DNA from: Acidimicrobiaceae bacterium
GTDB taxonomy: Bacteria; Actinomycetota; Acidimicrobiia; Acidimicrobiales; Ilumatobacteraceae
Assembly (NCBI GenBank): GCA_003455715.1
Contig: DMQJ01000508.1
Location: forward strand, 461-8,254
Reading direction: 5' to 3'
Length of the DNA stretch: 7,794 nt
How positions within the stretch are numbered: position 1 is the first letter of the stretch; each line of letters opens with the position of its first letter. The notes beneath the pieces are model-generated. The model saw only the letters and a program-made list of their open reading frames with translations. It made no database searches and was not told where the DNA came from. Both the position numbers and the translations under genes were made by a program. Below are positions 1 to 5,651 of this stretch, piece by piece.

Positions 1-1
1 C

Positions 2-508
2 GACTCGCTCGACCTCGGTGAGGGTGTATCGGCTGAGGAATTGGCCGAGCTGCAGAACGACCTGCGCCGCACTGTCGAGCGGTTCGAGCCCCGCCCCGGC
101 GAGTCGGTGGAGGACGCGCTGGCCGCGCTCCGCGGAGAGTACGACGACCAGGTGCAAGACTTCACCCAAGACCAGCAACTGGAAGCGCTCATCGACGAGC
201 AGCTCCGCGACGAGCAGGAGGAGGCTGCACAGGCGGCCACCGAGGCCGACTTCGACGCCACCCGCGCCGAACTGCTCAGCCGTATCGACTCGCTCGACCT
301 CGGTGAGGGCGTGTCGCCCGAAGACCTGGCTGCCCTCCAGGAGGAGCTGCGCCAGACCGTAGAGCAGTTCCAGGTGGCCGACGGTCAGACGGCCGACGAG
401 GCCCTCGCCGCTCTACGCAACGAGTACGACGCACGGGTGCAGGACTTCACCCAAGACCAGCAGATCGAAGCGCTCATCGACGAGCAGCTTCGGGAGGAGC
501 AGGAGACC
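2..508 (+). repeat. 285 bp in-frame tandem repeat (95 residues)
   Basis: GACTCGCTCGACCTCGGTGA occurs at 2 and again at 287. GTGCAAGACTTCACCCAAGA at 152 recurs with one change at 437. Both spacings are exactly 285 bp. One full copy (2-286) and most of a second (287 to about 508) are visible; the second breaks off into the ETPAEG tract. The first copy starts at the window edge, so more copies may lie upstream. The ends (DSLDLGEG and VQDFTQDQQ to EALIDEQLR) are best conserved, and the stretch between ERF/EQF and ALAALR is the most variable. Confidence 0.9.
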
Positions 509-1327
509 CCTGCGGAGGGTGAGACGACAACCGAGGGTGAAACCCCGGCTGAGGGTGAGACCCCGGCTGAGGGTGAGACCCCGGCCGATGCTCCCGCAGA
601 GAGCGACGGCGGTGGGCTGCCTGACGGATGGGAGATGATCCCTGGCGTCGTCGGCTACGTCGTGCTCGACGAGGCCGGCAATCCGGTGCCGCAGGAGACG
701 CTCGACGAGATGGGCATCGACACCGGTGTTCCTTCACTCGACGACGTTGCCCCAGCTCCCAACGATGGCATCGGCATCGACGACCTCGGCCTCGAACTTC
801 CCGACATCAACCTCCCGTCGGCGGAGATGCCCGCGGCCGAGATGCCAGTCGTCGACTTCGACGCCGTGGTGAAGCCGGCCGTGATCGACGACGGGTTCGA
901 CGAGATGGTGGAGGCACCCGACCTCACCCTGCCGGAAGGCTTCCGCCCCGAGTTCCCGATGCCGGTGGGCGACGCCCCGCTGGAAGTGATGGACGTCGAC
1001 GTGCTCGGAACGGCGGAGATCACGCCGCTGGTCGACCGTGTGCTGCCTGAGGGCATCGACCCGATCGACATGGTGTCGGCGGTGGAGGTACCCGACGAAG
1101 TGTTCGCCGTGGCGTCCGATCTCGTGCCGGTGGAAGCGATCGACGCAGTCGACCTCGACCTGGTGCCGGCGATGCCCGACTTCGACGAGGGGCCGGAGCT
1201 CACCATCGAAGAAATGGTGCAGGACGCAGCTCCCGACTTCGCAGAGCAGGCCGACGACATGCTCGACACCGCGGTGGATGGTGGCGAGGACACGGTGGCC
1301 GGCATCGCCGACGACATCGGGCTCTGA
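2..1327 (+). CDS. acidic tandem-repeat protein, 5' end outside the window
   Basis: I do not recognise this protein. The reading frame is open from base 2, so the gene begins upstream; 441 codons are visible. The first part holds a 95-residue repeat (motifs DSLDLGEGVS, EDLAALQ, EALAALR, EYD, VQDFTQDQQ, EALIDEQLR) predicted to be charged helix. Next come about five ETPAEG hexamers, and then a tail of about 240 residues rich in Asp, Glu and Pro. The tail opens with LPDGWEMIPGVVGYVVLDE and ends in an amphipathic helix closing with GIADDIGL. Only one lysine and no cysteine appear in the visible protein. No membrane segment is seen; a signal peptide cannot be judged without the N-terminus. A TTG at base 41 is internal to the repeat and is not a credible start. 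The gene converges on the minus-strand gene at 1356 with a 28 bp gap. The coding call is firm; the function is unknown. Confidence 0.85.
   Translation, partial: DSLDLGEGVSAEELAELQNDLRRTVERFEPRPGESVEDALAALRGEYDDQVQDFTQDQQLEALIDEQLRDEQEEAAQAATEADFDATRAELLSRIDSLDLGEGVSPEDLAALQEELRQTVEQFQVADGQTADEALAALRNEYDARVQDFTQDQQIEALIDEQLREEQETPAEGETTTEGETPAEGETPAEGETPADAPAESDGGGLPDGWEMIPGVVGYVVLDEAGNPVPQETLDEMGIDTGVPSLDDVAPAPNDGIGIDDLGLELPDINLPSAEMPAAEMPVVDFDAVVKPAVIDDGFDEMVEAPDLTLPEGFRPEFPMPVGDAPLEVMDVDVLGTAEITPLVDRVLPEGIDPIDMVSAVEVPDEVFAVASDLVPVEAIDAVDLDLVPAMPDFDEGPELTIEEMVQDAAPDFAEQADDMLDTAVDGGEDTVAGIADDIGL
503..592 (+). repeat. 18 bp hexapeptide tandem repeat (ETPAEG)
   Basis: Five consecutive 18 bp units begin at 503, 521, 539, 557 and 575. 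They encode ETPAEG, ETTTEG, ETPAEG, ETPAEG and ETPADA. The third and fourth units differ by one base, which suggests recent slippage or duplication. The tract joins the helical repeats to the acidic tail and probably acts as a flexible linker. Confidence 0.85.
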
Positions 1328-1355
1328 GCTCGAGCGTCAGGCGAGTGCGACTGGC

Positions 1356-1871
1356 TCAGGTGAAACGGAACGTGCTGATGGTCTCGAGGATCGACTTCGC
1401 AGCAGCGGGCATGATGCCCTCGGGTGCCGTGAGCACCAGCTGGAACATGTCGACCACCTTGCCGCCCTCGGTGACGGGGGTGAACCAGATGGCGTGCATC
1501 TGCGCCAGCTTGCGGCCCTTGGTCTCGAAGTCGCAGCCACGCACGTACACGGCGAGGTTGCCGAAGCGCATCATGCGCTCGCCCTGGTCGGTGAGGTTTT
1601 CGACACCGCTGCGCTGCAGCTTTGCCCACGTCACCCTGGCGGCGGTCTTGAAGTCGACACCCCGAGCAACCTTGTCGTGGCTGAGCAGAGCGTTGACCCA
1701 GAAGCCGTCGACCTGCTGGCCGAGGCGCAGCACGGCCAACGCACCGGGGGCAACATCGAGCACCCAGCCCTTCGGCATGACGAACACGAATGGCGGCACG
1801 CCGACGATGAACTTGCCTGGCTGGGCAACGACTCGGCTGGCGACCCCGGTGGCGGTGAGTTCTTCAGTCAT
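1356..1871 (-). CDS. small single-domain protein, possibly LpqN/PsbP-like fold
   Basis: This is a 171-residue protein starting MTEELTATGV at an ATG (complement of 1869-1871). A strong purine run, GGAGGAG (complement of 1886-1892), lies 14 bases upstream, a slightly long spacing, but no better in-frame start exists. There is no signal peptide, lipobox or membrane segment. The pattern is strands plus helix: FIVGVPPFVFVMPKGW near residues 21-36, a central WVNALLSHDKVARGVDF segment, and a C-terminal strand and helix (MHAIWFTPV, MFQLVLTAPEGI, ILETISTFRF). The final helix-strand ending and the early 'PKGW' remind me of the LpqN/LpqT or DUF1795 type of PsbP-like domain, but those proteins are usually exported. 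I hold this family call at low confidence. The gene is divergent from the ini-like operon and could share its control region. No function is assigned. Confidence 0.75.
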   Translation of the reverse strand: MTEELTATGVASRVVAQPGKFIVGVPPFVFVMPKGWVLDVAPGALAVLRLGQQVDGFWVNALLSHDKVARGVDFKTAARVTWAKLQRSGVENLTDQGERMMRFGNLAVYVRGCDFETKGRKLAQMHAIWFTPVTEGGKVVDMFQLVLTAPEGIMPAAAKSILETISTFRFT

Positions 1872-1894
1872 GGCGCGGATGGTACTCCTCCTGC

Positions 1895-1908
1895 GTCAAC
1901 CACTTGAC
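1895..1908. promoter_or_regulatory. inverted repeat GTCAA-N4-TTGAC in the divergent region
   Basis: GTCAA (1895-1899) and its exact complement TTGAC (1904-1908) flank CCAC. The site lies between the start codons of the minus-strand gene and the rightward operon, where a shared regulator could bind. With five-base arms it could occur by chance; a regulatory role is inferred from position only. Confidence 0.35.
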
Positions 1909-1913
1909 CAACA

Positions 1914-1931
1914 ACCGGGAATGCTCCCGGT
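1914..1931. promoter_or_regulatory. inverted repeat ACCGGGA-N4-TCCCGGT, candidate operator
   Basis: A perfect 7 bp inverted repeat is separated by ATGC. It ends where the candidate -35 element of the operon promoter begins (1930), the usual place for a repressor or activator site. It lies upstream of the expected transcription start and has no T-run after it, so a terminator role is unlikely. The repeat is seen directly; operator function is inferred. Confidence 0.45.
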
Positions 1932-1958
1932 GACCCACTCCGCAGCGGTACGTACGAT
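1930..1958 (+). promoter_or_regulatory. candidate promoter of the ini-like operon
   Basis: GTGACC (1930-1935) and TACGAT (1953-1958) sit 17 bp apart, each matching four of six positions of the general vegetative -35 and -10 consensus. Initiation near 1965 would leave a leader of about 25 bases before the ATG at 1990. Actinobacterial promoters vary widely, so this is a candidate only. It is the only well-spaced pair I found in this gap. Confidence 0.35.
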
Positions 1959-1972
1959 GCCGCTACACGCAC

Positions 1973-1980
1973 GAAAGGAA
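1973..1980 (+). promoter_or_regulatory. ribosome binding site for the first operon gene
   Basis: GAAAGGAA ends 9 bases before the ATG at 1990 and fixes that start. Another ATG at 1983 is only two bases from the purine run and opens a 12-codon frame that stops, so it is not the start. A similar GGAAAGGG precedes the Hsp70-family gene at 7183. Confidence 0.7.
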
Positions 1981-1989
1981 CGATGAATC

Positions 1990-3831
1990 ATGGGATGGGG
2001 ATTCCTGGACGACATTGGTGACGCCGTCGGCGGCGCCGTCAACGACGCCGTCGATTGGGTGCAGGACACCGCCAACGATGCCGTCGACGCAGTGCAAGAC
2101 ACCGTGAACGATGCGGTCGATTGGGCCCAGGGCGCCGCAAACGATGCCGTCGATGCCGCCCAGGGAGCGGTCGGCGGTGCCTTCGACTGGTTGGGCGGTG
2201 CGGTCAACGACGGCGTGAGCTGGGCCGGCAACGCGGTCAACGACGTCGTCGAGTGGGGCACCGGTGCGGTGGAAGACGCCAACGATTGGCTCGTGCAGGC
2301 CGGCCGCGACCTCGAAACGGCCGTCAGTGATGCGGGCTCGTGGCTCGACCAGGGTCTGCGCGACGTCGGCCAAGCCGTGGGTGAGGCCGCTGAGGGCGCA
2401 CTGAACGCCGCCGACGACGTCATCTTCGACACGGTCGACTATGTCACCGGGGGCCTCATCGACGTCGACTACGACAACGGTGAGTTCACCGCCACCGCCG
2501 GTATCGACGGCGTCGCATCCATCGGCGTGAGCTACGGCGACGACGGGTTCCAGGGCGCAGCCGAACTGAACCTGGGCATCGTCGGCGGCCATCTCAGCTA
2601 CGACAACGACGACGGGTTCTCCGCCGGAGTGAACGCCGGACTCGACATGGAGGGCCTGCCGTACGTGGAGGGCCACGTCGACATCTCGCCCGAGGGCGAC
2701 ATCGCCGTAGGCGGCGAGTTCCAGGCCACCATTCCCACCCCGTGGGGTGTGGCCGTGGGCGTCGACACGGAGGGCGAGTTCTACCACAACAGCGACGGCA
2801 GCTGGGGTGTGGCCGGCGAGGTCGGCGGCACCGTCTATCTCGCCAACGGCACCTACGTTGGTGGTCACGTGGGCGGCAACTACTCCATCGACGCCGACGG
2901 CGACGAGAGCTACGGCGGCTACGCAGGCGGCCGAGTCGGCCAAGTTGGTGTGGGCGAGATCAACGCCGAGGTGGGCTACCAGCACACCGAAGACGACGGC
3001 ACCGTCAGCGACCAGGTGTACGGCAGCGTTGGCGCCGAGGGCTACGGCATGGAAGCCGGTATCGACGGCTCGTACACCGTCACCGAAGACGCCGAGGGCA
3101 ACCGCACCGAGGTGCTGGAGGCCGGCGCCGAGTTCAGCGGCTATGGCATTGAGGCCAACGCCGATGGCAGCTACACCCAGTTCGACAACGCGGATGGGTC
3201 TTCCGGGCACATCCTCGAAGGATCCACTGGCATCAGCGGCTATGGCATCGAGGCCGGCGCCGAGGGCAGCTACACCAACGTGGAGCTGGCCGATGGCACC
3301 ACCTTCGAGCAGCTCGAGGGTTCCACTGGCATCAGCGGCTATGGCATCGAGGCTGGCGCTCAGGGCAGCTACACCGAGGTCGTCAACCCCGACGGCACCA
3401 CCTTCGAGCAGCTCGAAGGCTCGGCCGGTGTGAGTGCGTTCGACGTGGTTGGCGCCGAGGTGGGCGGCAGTGTGCAACAGGTCACCGGCGCCGACGGCAC
3501 CGTGCTGGGTACCGAGTCCGACAGCTGGAGCAACGTCGATGGCCTCGATGCCGGCGACTTGCTCACCGTTGCGGGAGGCGTCACCGACGCTGTTGGCGAA
3601 GTGGCCGACAACTTCGGCAGCGCCACCGACAACTTCAGCAGCGCCGCCGACGACATCACCGGCCTCGCCGACGACCTCGGCTCGATGGCCGAAGATGCCG
3701 GCATGTCGATCGTCGAGGTGGGCCAGCAGATGATGGAGGCCGAGGGCGTGTCCGACTTCGCCGCCGACGTGATCCAGAGTGAGGTCACTGAAGCTGTCGC
3801 CGACGATGTGTGGGACGATCTCGACTCATGA
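1990..3831 (+). CDS. lysine-free acidic repeat protein in the IniB position
   Basis: This 613-residue protein has three parts. Residues 7-138 are 11-residue amphipathic helical repeats of the type NDAVDWVQDTA. Residues about 156-517 are glycine-rich alternating segments (GYGIEAGAEGSYT type) that suggest a beta-meander or solenoid, with five 33-residue repeats at 346-510. Residues 540-567 are four heptads (DNFGSAT type), followed by an acidic tail ending DDVWDDLDS. The protein contains no lysine, no cysteine and only four arginines. I see no signal peptide and no long hydrophobic segment. It is the first gene of the operon and its stop overlaps the iniA-like start (ATGA). Mycobacterial IniB, also first in its operon, is Gly/Ala-rich, but I see no clear alignable IniB sequence here. 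The match is by position and glycine richness. It may be a membrane-surface scaffold for the GTPases; that is inference. Confidence 0.9.
   Translation: MGWGFLDDIGDAVGGAVNDAVDWVQDTANDAVDAVQDTVNDAVDWAQGAANDAVDAAQGAVGGAFDWLGGAVNDGVSWAGNAVNDVVEWGTGAVEDANDWLVQAGRDLETAVSDAGSWLDQGLRDVGQAVGEAAEGALNAADDVIFDTVDYVTGGLIDVDYDNGEFTATAGIDGVASIGVSYGDDGFQGAAELNLGIVGGHLSYDNDDGFSAGVNAGLDMEGLPYVEGHVDISPEGDIAVGGEFQATIPTPWGVAVGVDTEGEFYHNSDGSWGVAGEVGGTVYLANGTYVGGHVGGNYSIDADGDESYGGYAGGRVGQVGVGEINAEVGYQHTEDDGTVSDQVYGSVGAEGYGMEAGIDGSYTVTEDAEGNRTEVLEAGAEFSGYGIEANADGSYTQFDNADGSSGHILEGSTGISGYGIEAGAEGSYTNVELADGTTFEQLEGSTGISGYGIEAGAQGSYTEVVNPDGTTFEQLEGSAGVSAFDVVGAEVGGSVQQVTGADGTVLGTESDSWSNVDGLDAGDLLTVAGGVTDAVGEVADNFGSATDNFSSAADDITGLADDLGSMAEDAGMSIVEVGQQMMEAEGVSDFAADVIQSEVTEAVADDVWDDLDS
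2008..2403 (+). repeat. 33 bp (11-residue) hendecad repeats
   Basis: Residues 7-94 divide into eight clear 11-residue units (NDAVDWVQDTA, NDAVDAVQDTV, NDAVDWAQGAA, NDAVDAAQGAV and relatives). Four weaker units continue in the same phase to residue 138. Positions 3, 4, 7 and 11 are mostly small or hydrophobic; positions 2 and 5 are mostly acidic, at least in the clear units. Trp stands at position 6 in alternate early units, giving a 66 bp superperiod (2041, 2107, 2173), and in every unit later on. Eleven residues is close to three helical turns, so this should form one long amphipathic helix or a hendecad coiled coil. Confidence 0.9.
3025..3519 (+). repeat. 99 bp (33-residue) beta-type repeats, five copies
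   Basis: Units begin at 3025, 3124, 3223, 3322 and 3421 with an exact 99 bp period. The third and fourth copies agree at roughly 84 of 99 bases by hand count, so they look recently duplicated; the first and last are more diverged. The consensus has an SGYGIEAGAEGSYT strand pair, an acidic turn (ADGTT) and FEQLEGSTGI. Alternating small and bulky residues suggest two or three short strands per unit. Confidence 0.9.
3607..3690 (+). repeat. 21 bp (heptad) repeats, four copies
   Basis: Four consecutive 21 bp units encode DNFGSAT, DNFSSAA, DDITGLA and DDLGSMA, and a partial fifth (EDAGMSI) follows. A polar pair, a hydrophobic residue at position 3 and small residues elsewhere give a heptad amphipathic helix. 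It sits on the other side of the beta core from the hendecads. Confidence 0.8.
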
Positions 3832-5651
3832 GTGAACCTGCCGCTGGCGCTCCCACTGCGGATGCGCTGATCGTCGAGTTGGGCAAGCTGTTGCAGCAGC
3901 TCGACCGCAGCGACCTGGCCCAGCGGGCCACGGTCGCTGCGGCGCGTTTGCGACGGCCCTCCACCATCGTGTGCGTGGTGGGTGAGTTCAAACAAGGCAA
4001 GAGCTCACTCGTCAACGCGCTGCTCGGTAGCCAGGTGTGCCCGGTCGACGACGACCTGGCCACCTCTGCCATCACCCTCGTTCGGTACGGCGAACAGCCG
4101 GGGGCAGTCGTCCGCCGCAAGGTCGACGGCAAAGACCTGTCCGACCCTATTCCGGTAGCCGATCTCGGTTCGTGGGTGAGCGAGGTGGGTAACCCGAAGA
4201 ACCACAAGGGTGTCGAGCGGGTGGAGGTCACCGTACCCAGCCCCTTCTTGAAGCAGGGTCTGGTCATCGTCGACACGCCCGGCATGGGCGGCCTCGGCGC
4301 CGGCCACGCCGCCGCCACTCTTGGCTTCCTGCCCTTCGCAGATGGCCTCATCTTCGTCAGCGACGCGTCGGCCGAGCTGAGCCAACCCGAAGTCGACTTC
4401 CTCCGCCGGGCCATCGAATTGTGCCCGTCGGTGATGTTCGCGCAGACCAAGACCGACCTGTTCGCCAACTGGCAGAAGATCCTCGAGCTCAACAAAGGCC
4501 ACCTCGCCCGGCAGGGCGTCGACATCCCCATCGTGCCCGTCTCGAGTTCGCTGCGCACTGCCGCGCTGTCGCGCAAAGACCGCGAACTCAACGACGCCAG
4601 CCGTGTTCCCGAACTGGTGCAACGCCTCGGCGCCGACGTGGTGGCCCCAGCGAAGGCCAACGCCGCGGCCCGCTCGGTGGCCGATGCGCGAGCCATCATC
4701 GCCCAGGTCGATGCTGGCTACCGGGCCGAGAAGGCAGCCATCGCCGATGGAGCCGCAGGCACTGATGGCATGGCCACCATCGAACGCGCGAAGGCTCGCA
4801 TCGAGTACCTGCGCGGCCCCGCTGCGAAGTGGAGCGTCTTGGTGGGCGACAAGGTCACCGATCTGTCCAACCAGGTCACCTTCAAGCTGCGGGGTTCGAT
4901 GCGCGAGATCCAGCGAATGATGGACGAACGCATCGAGGTGCTCAGCAAGGGCGACGAATGGGACGAACTGGCGCGCTACCTGCAGACGGTGGTGAGCGAC
5001 GAGGTGGCATCGGCCTTCGTTGCGCTGGAGGAGGGCCGCGCCGCCGTTCGTGCCCAGGTGGTGGAGTTGCTGCAAGACGAGGAGATCGGCACCGACACCC
5101 ACTCGCTGCGTGTCGCCAACGTGTCGATCGCCGACATGTGGCAGGGCAAGTCGCTCGACCCTTCCATGTCGGCCGGCAAGAAGGCCTGGAGCACCGGCAT
5201 CACCGGCCTCCGCGGCGCGCAGGGTGGCGTGATGATGTTCGGCATGATGGGTTCGTTCCTGCCCACAGCGGCCGGGGTGCTCATCATGTCGAACCCGGTG
5301 CTGCTCGGCGTGGGTGCGCTCTTCGGCAGCATGGGTCTGGTGGAGGATCGCAAGCGCAAGGTGGCGGCTCGTCGGCAGGCGGCCCGCACACAGGTGCGGC
5401 AGTTCCTCGACGACGTGCAGTTCGAGGTGAACAACCAGATCGGCTCGTCGGTGCGCGACATCCAACGTGATCTGCGCGACGAGTTCGGCGAGCGCTTGGC
5501 CGAACTGTTGCGCACGTTCACCGAGGCAGCGCAGCGCGCCCAGGCAGAGGTGCAGAAATCGCAGGGCGATCGCCAGGCACGGGCCAAGCAACTCGACGTG
5601 GTGTTGCAGAAACTCGCGCAGGTGGACGCTGCCCTGGAGAAGGTGGGCTGA
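3828..5651 (+). CDS. iniA: IniA-like bacterial dynamin-like GTPase
   Basis: The product is a 607-residue GTPase close in length and layout to mycobacterial IniA, a plasma-membrane dynamin-like protein that remodels membranes. Visible motifs are G1 GEFKQGKSS (52-60), the G2 threonine in DLATS (T79), G3 DTPGMGG (149-155) and G4 TKTD (207-210). The stretch GAGHAAATLGFLPFAD is typical of IniA. Long helices follow the G domain. A hydrophobic paddle spans about 467-504 (GGVMMFGMMGSFLPTAAGV, then PVLLGVGALFGSMG) and is followed by a basic DRKRK patch that suits anionic lipid. A C-terminal helix closes the stalk. The ATG at 3828 overlaps the previous stop as ATGA, implying coupled translation. An in-frame GTG at 3810 lacks a ribosome site. 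The next gene overlaps by one base. Family membership comes from recalled IniA features and is firm; the cellular role is inferred from mycobacteria. Confidence 0.92.
   Translation: MSEPAAGAPTADALIVELGKLLQQLDRSDLAQRATVAAARLRRPSTIVCVVGEFKQGKSSLVNALLGSQVCPVDDDLATSAITLVRYGEQPGAVVRRKVDGKDLSDPIPVADLGSWVSEVGNPKNHKGVERVEVTVPSPFLKQGLVIVDTPGMGGLGAGHAAATLGFLPFADGLIFVSDASAELSQPEVDFLRRAIELCPSVMFAQTKTDLFANWQKILELNKGHLARQGVDIPIVPVSSSLRTAALSRKDRELNDASRVPELVQRLGADVVAPAKANAAARSVADARAIIAQVDAGYRAEKAAIADGAAGTDGMATIERAKARIEYLRGPAAKWSVLVGDKVTDLSNQVTFKLRGSMREIQRMMDERIEVLSKGDEWDELARYLQTVVSDEVASAFVALEEGRAAVRAQVVELLQDEEIGTDTHSLRVANVSIADMWQGKSLDPSMSAGKKAWSTGITGLRGAQGGVMMFGMMGSFLPTAAGVLIMSNPVLLGVGALFGSMGLVEDRKRKVAARRQAARTQVRQFLDDVQFEVNNQIGSSVRDIQRDLRDEFGERLAELLRTFTEAAQRAQAEVQKSQGDRQARAKQLDVVLQKLAQVDAALEKVG

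Noticed and set aside
41..43. TTG as the start of the first gene
   Set aside because: It lies inside the 95-residue repeat; the same frame is open to the window edge and encodes the matching DSLDLGEGVS segment upstream.
1328..1355. Bidirectional terminator between the converging genes
   Set aside because: The gap is only 28 bp; GCTCGAGC is palindromic but has no loop or T-run, so no terminator can be supported.
655..1629. 324-residue minus-strand open frame crossing two genes
   Set aside because: It is low-complexity Ser/Thr-rich, overlaps both the acidic repeat gene and the small minus-strand gene, and has no ribosome site that I can see.
1872..1900. Promoter for the minus-strand gene
   Set aside because: TTGACG on the minus strand (1899-1894) would place a -10 on the start codon, and TACCAT (1884-1879) overlaps the ribosome-site region; neither pairing is credible.
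1983..2021. Short leader peptide frame (ATG at 1983, 12 codons)
   Set aside because: The ATG is only two bases after the purine run, too close for normal initiation, and the frame overlaps the better-placed ATG at 1990.
1963..3477. 504-residue open frame on the minus strand opposite the repeat protein
   Set aside because: It is a compositional shadow of a high-G+C gene with GAC/GTC-rich codons. It mirrors the sense repeats, has no family resemblance, and covers the promoter region on the opposite strand.
2008..3519. CRISPR-like regular repeats
   Set aside because: The 33 bp and 99 bp periods are contiguous, in frame and degenerate at codon level, with no unique spacers; they are protein repeats.
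3810..3812. GTG as an alternative start for the IniA-like gene
   Set aside because: It has no ribosome site and would lie 18 bases further inside the upstream gene; the ATGA overlap at 3828 is the usual coupled arrangement.
4005..5591. 528-residue open frame on the minus strand opposite the IniA-like gene
   Set aside because: The plus strand carries intact GTPase motifs; the antisense frame is His/Arg-rich with no recognisable domain.
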